From an uncultured Sutterella sp. (GTDB lineage: Bacteria; Pseudomonadota; Gammaproteobacteria; Burkholderiales; Burkholderiaceae_F): a stretch of 10,623 nt of DNA. Location of the stretch: assembly GCA_900552195.1 (NCBI GenBank), contig URYO01000029.1, positions 1 through 10,623 on the forward strand, read 5' to 3'. Below the pieces are notes generated by a model, which was not told the origin of the DNA, searched no databases, and was given only the letters and a program-made list of their open reading frames with translations. This document shows positions 1-6,976 of the stretch, piece after piece (position 1 is the first letter of the stretch; the number at the start of each line of letters is the position of its first letter). Both the position numbers and the translations under genes were made by a program.

Positions 1-1021
1 ACGCTTCGGGATAAAGCACCTTGGCCATATATTGAGTAAAGGTGTAGTCAGCCATGTTCCTCAAGCTTCCATGGTCTACACCGTAGACTCGGTTTTCCTT
101 AACGGCATCGAGCATGTTCCAGCCGGGACGCTTTGTAAAATTGGCCAACCTTTCCTGAGCCTGCGACTCGGGGACGGTAAAGCCCATTCGCATTTGGTCC
201 CCCTCGGATTTATTGCGCCAAATGCTCCCGCCGATAAAAATAACCTTCGGATTCTGAGAAATCACATACTCTTTATCGAGGGCCATGTAAGGCTGAGGAG
301 AATTCTCGGCGAGATTCGCTGCTTTGATGTTTTTGAGGATTGCGCCCCAAAGTACGTCCTTATTGTATGAATTACCGTAGCGAGCCAGCCCCTTGCTGGC
401 GGTCTCCATGTAAACCTTCGTACCAACCTGATCATCAGGAAGTTTGACAATCGTTGAGTAAACGTGGTCAAGAGCCTCTTTATAGGTCTTGTTCTGAGCT
501 TCGGCGATCCTTTCCCGACCCAGAAGCTTGCCAAGAATTTCCGTACTGAGTGTATGGTTTACCGTTGTCATCGCATGGTAATCCAGGACGACGACCTTGA
601 TTCCGGCTTTTTCAAACGTTTTAATTCTCTGGCTGTTTTCCGCGTACTGAGTTCTTCCGATCAGAAGGACATCCGGATGGAGACTGAGGATTTTCTCGGC
701 ATTGAGAATATCGTCGTGGTAACCGCCGATACTCGGCAGATCTTTCATCTTAGGAAAAGACTTCGTAAAAACTTGATATTCACCGTAGCGCGTATCTTCC
801 CATCCGTCTTTTGTCAGAGCAACGACTTTTTCAAGGCCGGCCGCACCGCCCACCATCATAAAGTTCGCGATGTAGTTAGCGACGACAAAGGTCTTCGGCT
901 GATCCTCGAAATGAACTTTCCTACCCTCGATATCCGTAATATCAAAGGCCGCCGCGAGCACGGAACCGCTAAAGGCCGCAAGAGAAGAAAAAGAAAGAGC
1001 AAGAATTAACTTTCTCAGCAT
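1..1021 (-). CDS. ABC transporter periplasmic substrate-binding protein, iron-complex/cobalamin type (FecB/BtuF-like), 3' end missing
   Basis: The minus strand reads open from an ATG at 1021 to the left edge: 340 residues and no stop, so the C-terminus is cut off. Residues 1-24 form a Sec-type signal peptide (positive MLRK, hydrophobic LILALSFSSLAAF, an A-x-A-like site near VLAAA). There is no lipobox cysteine, so this is a soluble periplasmic protein rather than a lipoprotein. The mature part has the layout of the Peripla_BP_2 family: an early DITDIEGRKVHF strand, NAEKILSLHPDVLLIG near residues 107-122, a YGNSYN..LWGAIL stretch near 215-229, QNPKVIFIGG near 256-265, and RPGWNMLDAVKENRVYGVD near 298-316. 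Family members bind ferric siderophores, haem or cobalamin and pass them to a membrane permease. The ligand cannot be told from sequence. An AGAGGA ribosome site at 1027-1032, 5 bases upstream, supports the start. Permease and ATPase genes probably lie further left, which is inference. Confidence 0.88.
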   Translation of the reverse strand, partial: MLRKLILALSFSSLAAFSGSVLAAAFDITDIEGRKVHFEDQPKTFVVANYIANFMMVGGAAGLEKVVALTKDGWEDTRYGEYQVFTKSFPKMKDLPSIGGYHDDILNAEKILSLHPDVLLIGRTQYAENSQRIKTFEKAGIKVVVLDYHAMTTVNHTLSTEILGKLLGRERIAEAQNKTYKEALDHVYSTIVKLPDDQVGTKVYMETASKGLARYGNSYNKDVLWGAILKNIKAANLAENSPQPYMALDKEYVISQNPKVIFIGGSIWRNKSEGDQMRMGFTVPESQAQERLANFTKRPGWNMLDAVKENRVYGVDHGSLRNMADYTFTQYMAKVLYPEA

Positions 1022-1300
1022 TGTGATCCTCTTCGATTGTGGGTCGTTGCTTTCGTGACGGCCCGAAAGTCAGAAACTCAGCAAATAAACCTCTCACGTT
1101 TGACGTTCACGAGCTGTCAAAAACCACTTTTCGAGGAGGCTCGCTTTAACTCGGCTTTATTCAGGAACTTGAGTTATTTGAAAGGTATTACTTTTTTTCT
1201 AAATTATCATATTCATGAACCACATGCGGTTTCGTAAGATAAATTTCTAATTCGTCATACTCATTTTGACCAACGGCGCCAGACCCTTGTCCTATAGAAA
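1022..1300. promoter_or_regulatory. Leader/promoter region of the binding-protein gene, with dyads and a weak Fur-like stretch
   Basis: No credible gene lies here; the short plus-strand reading frame at 1037-1237 has no family resemblance. Three structures are visible. First, an inverted repeat TTTGAC (1099-1104) / GTCAAA (1116-1121) with an 11-base spacer. Second, a 14-base near-palindrome AACCACATGCGGTT (1218-1231), perfect apart from one G/T-type pair. Third, a run of three hexamers at 1203-1220 (ATTATC, ATATTC, ATGAAC). The first of these matches the Fur hexamer exactly on the opposite strand and the others match only partly. A Fur site would suit an iron-chelate importer, but the match is weak. 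I found no convincing paired -10 and -35 elements and no cobalamin riboswitch motif. Confidence 0.35.
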
Positions 1301-1333
1301 TAACAAAACCTCCGGCGAGAGAAGCGTCGGAGG
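1301..1333. terminator. Rho-independent terminator of the carboxymuconolactone decarboxylase-like gene
   Basis: CCTCCG (1309-1314) pairs with CGGAGG (1328-1333). Read on the minus strand the hairpin is followed by TTTTGTTA (1308 to 1301), and it starts about 30 bases after the stop codon at 1363. On the plus strand it is followed by CTGATTTTTT, so it may also work in that direction. Confidence 0.7.
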
Positions 1334-1362
1334 CTGATTTTTGCGGACGATTAAGCTAACTA

Positions 1363-2130
1363 CTAGGCGATACTATTGACGACCGTAACCGCATTCAATG
1401 TTCTCGGAAAACCGTTCAAGGGAACGGCCACCTGGAGTGCGTCGATGAGGTTTTGCTTTGTTGCACCTTCTTTAAGATTTGCACCTGCGTGGGCCTTCAG
1501 CTGAGCTTCGCATCCGCCGAGCGCTGCAATCGCAGCAAAGACAACCAATTCACGATCCTTAACGGACATGCCGGTACGCGTATAGAAGTCACCGAAGCAA
1601 TATCCGGACAAGTCATTGATCATGAGCGGTTTCATCGATTCCGTCGTGTTCTTGTGCATCTGTGTGATCGCATCGCCGAAAATAGCAATCTGAACTTCAA
1701 TGCCTTTGGCCAAACGATTTTGATCGTTGACGACGGTCTGAGAGGCTAACGGAAGACGGACACCAGCCTCCTTAAGAGCTTTGTTTACCCCCTCTAAAGC
1801 TTCTTTAACTCTGCCTATTCCAACGTATGGCGCAGTCTGATAGACGGCTTCCTTAATCGCAATCGGTTCAACGGCTGCTTTCAAAGCTGCTGCTGTGACA
1901 CCCTCAGCCTCTTCCGAAAGACCCTGAGCTGCACATGTGGCCAATAAAACAAAATATTTTTGATTCGTTGCAAGTGTTGTTCCGCGTTTAGTAACGTTCA
2001 TCATTCTCGCGATGATGGCGTCCATATCCGGATCCAAATTTCTTTCTTTTGCACTAACGGTATTTGTCATAACTGCTCCTGCTGCACCAACGGTGGCAGA
2101 CAGTAATACTTTTCTTCTGTTCAAAACCAT
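1363..2130 (-). CDS. Exported carboxymuconolactone decarboxylase (CMD/AhpD-like) family protein, two CMD domains, probable Tat signal
   Basis: The product has 255 residues. The N-terminus has NRRKVLLS at residues 4-11, then a small-residue hydrophobic stretch and a TVSA cleavage-like site near 27. This fits a twin-arginine (Tat) signal, so the protein is probably exported folded. The first CMD-like domain spans about 55-122 and carries the family pattern ALKAAVEP.AIKEAVYQTAPYVG.GRVKEAL. The second spans about 165-250, with FGDFYTRTGMSVKDRELVVFAAIAALGGCEAQLKAHAGANLKEGAT. C207 and H214 (C-x6-H) are kept, but the CxxC pair of AhpD is not. Some family members are decarboxylases in the protocatechuate pathway and others are peroxidatic or thiol proteins; sequence alone does not say which this is. 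An AAGGGG ribosome site (2137-2142) sits 6 bases upstream of the ATG. The divergent LysR gene suggests local control. Family call is firm; activity is unknown. Confidence 0.88.
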   Translation of the reverse strand: MVLNRRKVLLSATVGAAGAVMTNTVSAKERNLDPDMDAIIARMMNVTKRGTTLATNQKYFVLLATCAAQGLSEEAEGVTAAALKAAVEPIAIKEAVYQTAPYVGIGRVKEALEGVNKALKEAGVRLPLASQTVVNDQNRLAKGIEVQIAIFGDAITQMHKNTTESMKPLMINDLSGYCFGDFYTRTGMSVKDRELVVFAAIAALGGCEAQLKAHAGANLKEGATKQNLIDALQVAVPLNGFPRTLNAVTVVNSIA

Positions 2131-2250
2131 CTTTAACCCCTTTTAGTGACATAACTTAAAAACCTTCCGAGAGCCTGTTCTTCAGCAAGCTGATATTGAA
2201 GACAACCTAGCTGTGCTTTCCTTTATCGCGACTCAATACAAACTCTTCAT

Positions 2251-2265
2251 CTTCAAAACTTGAAG
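2251..2265. promoter_or_regulatory. Candidate LysR-type operator (perfect T-N11-A dyad)
   Basis: CTTCAAAACTTGAAG is a perfect 6-3-6 inverted repeat. Its inner 13 bases read TTC...GAA with the T-N11-A spacing typical of LysR-family recognition boxes. It lies 121 bases upstream of the CMD-like start and 150 bases upstream of the adjacent LysR start. This is where an autoregulated LysR protein controlling a divergent target would usually bind. Binding is inferred. Confidence 0.5.
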
Positions 2266-2349
2266 CCTTGGAAATTCCCGTTAATAACACCAGCCGATCG
2301 TTCATTTTCTCGATTTGGCTCCCTATTCCTAAAAATTCTAGAGTTCCTG

Positions 2350-2378
2350 TTTATTTATTTCCAATACTTATTTACAAT
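2350..2378 (+). promoter_or_regulatory. Candidate sigma70 promoter of the LysR gene
   Basis: TACAAT at 2373-2378 matches the -10 consensus at five of six bases. TTTATT at 2350-2355, 17 bases upstream, matches the -35 at only three of six. The predicted transcript would start near 2385, giving a leader of about 30 bases without a clear Shine-Dalgarno sequence. Confidence 0.4.
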
Positions 2379-2415
2379 CATCTTTAATGCAATAAATACA
2401 TAAATTGAAAATCTC

Positions 2416-3303
2416 ATGGACCTAAGAATATTGATGTCGTTTGTCACTGTGTGCAGGCTTGGCAACATCACGCGTGCTGCCGAAGCGCTTTACATATCTC
2501 AGCCCGCTTTGACACGGCAAATTCAGGAACTTGAACAAGAATTGGGCTGCAAGTTATTGGTGAGAAGCACTCGCAGTTTGTCGCTTACCGAGAACGGCTA
2601 TCTCTTTTTACTTCGTGCTCAGGAAATATTAGACCTTGCCAAACAAGCCAAGGCCGAGCTGTCAGAAAACGGAGACGTCCTCCACGGTGTCGTTCGGGTA
2701 GGGATCGTTGAAAGTCGAATCATGGATTACTTTGCTGACGCAGTTGTGCAATTCAACCAAAGGTATCCGCACGTTCAATTTGAAGTCTATTCTGCTGACG
2801 GCGACGACTTAAAACGCTATGTCGATGAAAATAAACTGGATATGGCAATACTCATTGAGCCGGTGGAAAGCGCGAAGTACACCAAAATTCCCATCGATGT
2901 CATTGAAAAGTGGGGATTAGTTGTTCGCAATGAAGAAATGCCGATCAAGAAAAAAACGCTGAGTTATGAAGAGATTATTGAACGAACCTTAATTCTTCCG
3001 CGCCGCTACATCGTCCTTTCTGAAATCAGCAGTTGGTTCAAAGTTCCGGAAAGTAAGTTCAAAGTTGCGGCCTATCACAATCTCGCATCCAATGCTTTAA
3101 CAATGGTTGAGAAGGGAATCGGTTCCCTGCTTTGTATTGAAGGAAGTTTCACAAACCGTCCGAAGCCGAATCTCCGCTTCCTTCCGATTACACCCGAAAG
3201 AACAACTTCACATGTCGCAGTCCGCAAGAAGAACAGAAAACTCTCAAAGCCTTGCGAAATCTTCTGGTCGGATATCGAACAATATTTCCCGGTCCAAAAA
3301 TAA
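2416..3303 (+). CDS. LysR-family transcriptional regulator
   Basis: The product has 295 residues, normal for the family. The N-terminal winged helix-turn-helix is unmistakable: LRILMSFVTVCRLGNITRAA, then ALYISQPALTRQIQELEQELG (helix-turn-helix about 17-36), followed by KLLVRSTRSLSLTENG and a linker helix to about residue 85. Residues 90-295 form the periplasmic-binding-like effector domain, starting GVVRVGIVES. It would bind DNA as a tetramer and respond to a small molecule that cannot be predicted here. It is divergent from the CMD-like gene and the region between them contains a perfect T-N11-A dyad, so the CMD-like gene is the most likely target. The ATG has no evident Shine-Dalgarno sequence, but it fits the family N-terminus exactly. 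The gene ends just before a strong terminator. Confidence 0.95.
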   Translation: MDLRILMSFVTVCRLGNITRAAEALYISQPALTRQIQELEQELGCKLLVRSTRSLSLTENGYLFLLRAQEILDLAKQAKAELSENGDVLHGVVRVGIVESRIMDYFADAVVQFNQRYPHVQFEVYSADGDDLKRYVDENKLDMAILIEPVESAKYTKIPIDVIEKWGLVVRNEEMPIKKKTLSYEEIIERTLILPRRYIVLSEISSWFKVPESKFKVAAYHNLASNALTMVEKGIGSLLCIEGSFTNRPKPNLRFLPITPERTTSHVAVRKKNRKLSKPCEIFWSDIEQYFPVQK

Positions 3304-3308
3304 GTAAA

Positions 3309-3343
3309 GGCCTGAACGACAGATTCGCTCAGGCCATTTTTTT
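3309..3343. terminator. Bidirectional rho-independent terminator after the LysR gene
   Basis: GGCCTGA (3309-3315) pairs perfectly with TCAGGCC (3329-3335), and T runs follow at 3337-3343 on the plus strand. It begins 6 bases after the LysR stop. On the minus strand the same hairpin is followed by TTTACTTATTTTT, so it can also end transcription of the convergent DASS gene. Confidence 0.85.
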
Positions 3344-3349
3344 ATTGAT

Positions 3350-3380
3350 CCGGCGCCTTTCAGGGGTGCCGGATAATTTT
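3350..3380. terminator. Second hairpin between the convergent LysR and DASS genes
   Basis: CCGGC (3350-3354) pairs with GCCGG (3368-3372). Inside it are one mismatch and two further G-C pairs around a short loop. On the plus strand it is followed by ATAATTTTTATTTT, a loose T-rich tail, so it may serve as a backup terminator for the LysR transcript. On the minus strand it has no T tail, and it lies 7 bases after the DASS stop. Confidence 0.5.
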
Positions 3381-4912
3381 TATTTTGGCATCGGCAGCTG
3401 GAGAACGTCTCCCAGAGCCATGCAGACACCCGCAATCACGATAATAGAAATAACGTTCAGCCAAAAACCTGCCTTAATCATTTCGCCGATCTGGATGCGG
3501 CCGGTACCAAAAATAATCGCATTCGGCGGTGTCGCAACCGGCATCATGAAGGCGGCAGAAGCACCAATAGTCGTCACTAAGAGCACTTGCTCCGTCGGAA
3601 TACCGAGAACAGGAGCTGCAGCAGCCAGAAGCGGAAGCATCGTAGCAGCCAAAGCAGTGTTCGAAGTGAATTCCGTTGCGAAGATCACTAAAGTTGCGAC
3701 CCCCAAGATCACGAGCACAGGCGGCAGACCAACGAAGGATGTTGCCTGAGCTGCGATGAGGTTGGCAGCGCCGGTTGCCTGAATACAAGCTGCCATAGAA
3801 AGGCCGCCTCCGAAAAGGAGAAGCACGTCCCAGGGAATATTGTCGCAGTGCTTCCAGTCAAGCGCTCTTTCACCGCGGGAAAAATTAACCGGAATACAGA
3901 AGAGAGACACACCGGCAGCCATTGCAATCACGGCATCACTAACCATTCTGAAAGGACGAACACCGTTTTCTAAGGTGAAGGAGCGAATCTGAGAACCGAG
4001 GCACCAAAGAACCACTGCACAAATGAAGACGATCAGAACTGAGATTTCACCGCGGGTCGGTTTGCCGATGTTCTTTAATTCGGTACGGATCCATTCACGG
4101 CCGCCGGCAATCTTTTGAATCTGTTCTCTGAAAAGCACCTTGGTTAAGAGCAGCCAGGAAAGAGGCATGAGGAGAAGAACCACCGGCATACCAACCTTCA
4201 TCCACTGAACGATGGAAACATCAACACCGTACGTCTGTTGTACAAAGCGAACGAAGATACCGTTAGGAGGCGAACCGATAATTGTTCCCATACCGCCGAT
4301 GGAAGCGCCATAAGCCACGGCTAACAGGACACAGATACCGAAGTTTCTTTCGCCCTTAGTAATGGCCGGAGAGTCGGAATTCTGACGAACCACGGACATG
4401 ACGGCGATGGCGATCGGAACCATCATGGCTGCGGTTGCCGTATTCGACACCCACATGGAAATGAAACCTGTTGCGATCATCACACCGGCAATAATGGCGC
4501 CGGGAGAGGTACCGACAATTTGCATCGTCTTTAAAGCGATACGCTTATCGAGGCCCCAGCGCTGAATACCCGCTGCCAGCAGGAAGCCGCCTAAGAACAG
4601 ATAAATCGTATCAGAGGCATAAGGCGTCAGCGTTTTTGCTAAAGTCGTAACATCGCAAAGAGGATAAAGAATAATCGGCAAAAGCGCCGTCACGGCAATC
4701 GGCACGGTTTCCGTAAACCACCAAAGGGCCATCCATAACAAAATGGCTAAGCAGGCCTTTGCGGCATGGGAGACGGGAACCGAAGCTCCGGCACCGTTAA
4801 CATACGCGTCCGGAAGAACCCAATATAAAAGCAGGGCTAAAACAGGGGCGGCAAAAAGAGCAATCGTTTTCGACTGTCTCGAGAAGGAACCCATTTGCAG
4901 TGGTGTTTCCAT
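3380..4912 (-). CDS. DASS/SLC13-family anion:sodium symporter (dicarboxylate carrier)
   Basis: The product is an inner-membrane protein of 510 residues with about a dozen hydrophobic segments. The family's two SNT substrate/sodium motifs are both present: VSNTATAAMMVP (S156-T158) and TSNTALAATMLP (S417-T419). They mark the inverted repeats of the elevator fold. Further signatures are GGMGTIIGSPPN (206-217), FLGGFLLAAGIQRWGLDKRIAL (106-127) and MMPVATPPNAIIFGTG (456-471). Characterised relatives (VcINDY, SdcS, CitT/TtdT) move succinate, malate, fumarate, tartrate or citrate, by sodium symport or by exchange. The exact substrate is not readable from the sequence. The start is supported by AGGAG at 4918-4922, 5 bases upstream. 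Its upstream region carries a striking palindrome, so it is probably substrate-regulated. MsbA lies upstream on the same strand, but a 200-base gap suggests separate transcription. Confidence 0.93.
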   Translation of the reverse strand: METPLQMGSFSRQSKTIALFAAPVLALLLYWVLPDAYVNGAGASVPVSHAAKACLAILLWMALWWFTETVPIAVTALLPIILYPLCDVTTLAKTLTPYASDTIYLFLGGFLLAAGIQRWGLDKRIALKTMQIVGTSPGAIIAGVMIATGFISMWVSNTATAAMMVPIAIAVMSVVRQNSDSPAITKGERNFGICVLLAVAYGASIGGMGTIIGSPPNGIFVRFVQQTYGVDVSIVQWMKVGMPVVLLLMPLSWLLLTKVLFREQIQKIAGGREWIRTELKNIGKPTRGEISVLIVFICAVVLWCLGSQIRSFTLENGVRPFRMVSDAVIAMAAGVSLFCIPVNFSRGERALDWKHCDNIPWDVLLLFGGGLSMAACIQATGAANLIAAQATSFVGLPPVLVILGVATLVIFATEFTSNTALAATMLPLLAAAAPVLGIPTEQVLLVTTIGASAAFMMPVATPPNAIIFGTGRIQIGEMIKAGFWLNVISIIVIAGVCMALGDVLQLPMPK

Positions 4913-5112
4913 TGATACTCCTATGTATTGAGTTATCGAGCAGCTGTGCTCAAGGCGAAACAGATTTATTTAAGCACAAAAATTTGTTTATTCTTCGCGA
5001 GGCAAATTAAAAATTTCAATAGATTGAATATAAATAGCGCGATGCGAAATTTAATTTCACATTGTGAAATTTGTTGTTTTTGATGTAGGCGTTTTTAGGA
5101 CGCTTTTATCCG
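4913..5112 (-). promoter_or_regulatory. Regulatory region upstream of the DASS transporter gene
   Basis: This is 200 bases of AT-rich sequence between the MsbA stop and the DASS start. It holds the AGGAG ribosome site (4918-4922), a perfect 6-2-6 dyad TTCAAT-AG-ATTGAA (5015-5028), and the 19-base palindrome at 5053-5071. I found no classical strong terminator after MsbA, and no promoter that I would place with confidence. Confidence 0.55.
5044..5071. promoter_or_regulatory. Candidate operator array: 19-base perfect palindrome plus a third half-site
   Basis: AATTTCACA-T-TGTGAAATT (5053-5071) is a perfect 9-1-9 inverted repeat. Immediately before it, GCGAAATT (5044-5051) repeats the half-site GTGAAATT with one change. 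Together with the central AATTTCAC it makes a second overlapping near-palindrome. Three half-sites in alternating orientation suggest cooperative dimer binding by a repressor or activator of the DASS gene. The motif is not the CRP site, whose half-sites face the other way (TGTGA-N6-TCACA). The regulator is unknown. Confidence 0.55.
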
Positions 5113-6888
5113 TTAAGCCTTTTGTGTCTCAGACTTTTCGGGCTTCTGGTGGCTGAATTGAATCTTATAGAGCCGAGCATAAGGACCGTCCTTTGCCAGA
5201 AGCTCGAAATGGGTTCCGGCCTCTACCATCGCCCCCTGATCCATCACGACGATCATATCGGCATCCACAATGGTAGAGAGACGGTGCGCCACCACAAAGC
5301 TCGTGCGGCCTTCTCTGAGTTTGTCCAAAGAGGCCTGAATGTACTTTTCGCTTTCCGTATCCAAAGCACTGGTGGCCTCGTCAAGAAGCAGAATCGGAGC
5401 ATCTTTCAGGAGTGCGCGTGCGATGGAGACACGCTGTCTTTGGCCGCCGGAAAGTTTTGATCCGCCCTCACCGATCCGAGTCTGAAGACCTTCGGGTAGC
5501 GAATCGATCAGCGGCTTGAGGTAGGCGGCTTCAGCTGCCTGCATGATTTCTTCCTCTGTCACGGGTCTTCCCGCTCCGAAAGCAATATTGGCAGCAATGG
5601 TGTCGTCAAAGAGCATGACTTCCTGAGTCACGATTGCCACCTGACGGCGAATGCTCTCCAGCGTCATCTCGTTCTGAGGTATACCGTCAAATAAGATCTC
5701 TCCTTTCGTCGGCACCATGAAACGAGGAATCATGTTAATGATGGTGCTCTTACCGGCGCCTGAAGCACCCACAAAGGCAATCATCTTTCCGGCCTCTGCC
5801 TTCAGGGTGAAATCCTTCAGCGAGGGTTCCAGTGCATTGGGATACTTGTACCAAACGTTTTTGAATTCAACGTTACCCTTAACGCGTTCGATACTCTTAG
5901 AGCCGGGATCCTTTTCAAGAGGAATATCAATCATCTCAAAAAGGCTTTCGGCGGCCGCGCCCATACTGGCAATCGTGCCATTTAAGCCGGCAAGTTTACG
6001 AATGGCCGGCATCATGAGAAGCATCGCAGAAATGTAGGTCACAAATTCGGCCAAAGAGAGCTGGCCTTTCTGCGCCTGGAGCAATGCCACACAGACGACA
6101 ATCGCAACACCGCAGATACTGACGAACTGAGTCGCAGGAGTACCGAGGCCTTTGACGATCTGCTGACGCATCGTCAACCCTTTCAGTCGACGGTTGATGT
6201 GACCGAAACGCTCTTCTTCAAACTTGTAGGCGTTGTAAACCTTAATCAGACGCTCGGAACGATAAGTTTCATTGAGCTGACTTAAGATCTGGCCGAAAGT
6301 CACCTGACTGTCGGAAGTCAGTTTCTTGAGGCGCTTGCTCACCGTCCTCAAGATATAAATCAGAATCGGAGCAACAATAAACGTCACTAATGTCAGCTGC
6401 CAGTTATGCCAAAAAAGAACGCAAAGCAAGGCTGCAACCTGAAGAGAGTCGCGCACAAGTACGGTCAGCACCTGAGAGGCGCCTGACAAGGCCTGAGAAG
6501 CTTCGTTCACAAAGCGGGAAACCACACGGCCGGATTCCTGACTCTGGACAACTTCTTCCGGCCAGCGAATCATGTGATCAAACATCAAAGAACGGAGTTT
6601 GACCAGGATTTCCTGAGAAACTTTTTGAAGTAGATAGGAAGAACAGAACTGGCCGCCTCCGTGAAGAACAGAGATGCCGATCAAAGCAATCGGAGCCCAA
6701 ATTGCCACCAGACCGTTTTTTTGATAGAAACCTAAATCAGTGAGCTTGCCCATCAGCAATGCCATCAGGGATGAGCCGGCAGCCGCGGCGACCATGGCGA
6801 TCAACGCGAGAAAGATGTAGAACTTGTAAGGCGGTAAGTAGGCAAAGAGCCTCATTAAAGGTTCTTTTTTGATCTTAACGGATTTCAA
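5113..6888 (-). CDS. msbA: Lipid A export ATP-binding/permease protein MsbA
   Basis: The product is a 591-residue half-transporter, the usual MsbA length. The transmembrane domain (about 1-320) has six hydrophobic segments. The nucleotide-binding domain (about 340-580) has Walker A GASGAGKST (374-382), the Q-loop TQE (421-423), signature LSGGQ (479-483), Walker B ILLLDE (499-504) and the switch histidine H535, all intact. It works as a homodimer in the inner membrane, flipping lipid A-core to the periplasmic face. The start is a TTG at 6888 with GAGGA at 6894-6898, 5 bases upstream. The next in-frame ATG (6855) has no ribosome site and would drop 11 residues. The divergent neighbour is a GT9 heptosyltransferase-like gene, which supports a lipopolysaccharide role over a drug-export role. 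A generic multidrug ABC exporter remains a minor alternative. Confidence 0.93.
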   Translation of the reverse strand: MKSVKIKKEPLMRLFAYLPPYKFYIFLALIAMVAAAAGSSLMALLMGKLTDLGFYQKNGLVAIWAPIALIGISVLHGGGQFCSSYLLQKVSQEILVKLRSLMFDHMIRWPEEVVQSQESGRVVSRFVNEASQALSGASQVLTVLVRDSLQVAALLCVLFWHNWQLTLVTFIVAPILIYILRTVSKRLKKLTSDSQVTFGQILSQLNETYRSERLIKVYNAYKFEEERFGHINRRLKGLTMRQQIVKGLGTPATQFVSICGVAIVVCVALLQAQKGQLSLAEFVTYISAMLLMMPAIRKLAGLNGTIASMGAAAESLFEMIDIPLEKDPGSKSIERVKGNVEFKNVWYKYPNALEPSLKDFTLKAEAGKMIAFVGASGAGKSTIINMIPRFMVPTKGEILFDGIPQNEMTLESIRRQVAIVTQEVMLFDDTIAANIAFGAGRPVTEEEIMQAAEAAYLKPLIDSLPEGLQTRIGEGGSKLSGGQRQRVSIARALLKDAPILLLDEATSALDTESEKYIQASLDKLREGRTSFVVAHRLSTIVDADMIVVMDQGAMVEAGTHFELLAKDGPYARLYKIQFSHQKPEKSETQKA

Positions 6889-6976
6889 CTCTATCCTCGT
6901 TAGCTTAGGTGCAGGTAGTTTAACGAGTCGGCAGGCGTTAGACTAGGCAAACACATATATCTTTGAAACAGTTTTT
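6889..6976. promoter_or_regulatory. Short divergent promoter region between msbA and the GT9 gene
   Basis: This 88-base gap separates the two divergent starts. It contains an inverted repeat CTCGTTA (6896-6902) / TAACGAG (6921-6927) with an 18-base spacer; the left arm overlaps the msbA ribosome site. No strong -10/-35 pair is evident in either direction, and no Shine-Dalgarno sequence precedes the GT9 start. Confidence 0.4.

Larger units (their letters stand above)
2131..2415. promoter_or_regulatory. Divergent regulatory region between the CMD-like gene and the LysR gene
   Basis: This 285-base AT-rich region separates two divergent start codons and should hold both promoters. Two perfect dyads stand out: CTTCAA-AAC-TTGAAG at 2251-2265, and TCAGC-AA-GCTGA at 2182-2193. 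The rest contains no gene that I can recognise. I could not assign a convincing promoter for the minus-strand gene. Confidence 0.6.

Noticed and set aside
464..1009. Plus-strand reading frame of 181 residues
   Set aside because: It lies wholly opposite the well-supported binding-protein gene, has no recognisable domain, and is a shadow of that gene's codon pattern.
1037..1237. Possible small plus-strand gene of 66 residues in the 1022-1362 gap
   Set aside because: It has no ribosome site and no recognisable similarity, and the region reads better as a leader for the minus-strand gene.
1022..1300. Cobalamin riboswitch in the leader of the binding-protein gene
   Set aside because: The conserved B12-box core was not found on the minus strand, and the visible repeats do not form the expected fold.
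3252..3749. Plus-strand reading frame of 165 residues running from the LysR end into the DASS gene
   Set aside because: It is antisense to conserved DASS sequence, crosses two hairpins, and has no family features.
5053..5071. CRP/FNR-type site upstream of the DASS gene
   Set aside because: The half-sites are inverted relative to CRP (TCACA before TGTGA), and the TTGAT-N4-ATCAA pattern of FNR is absent.
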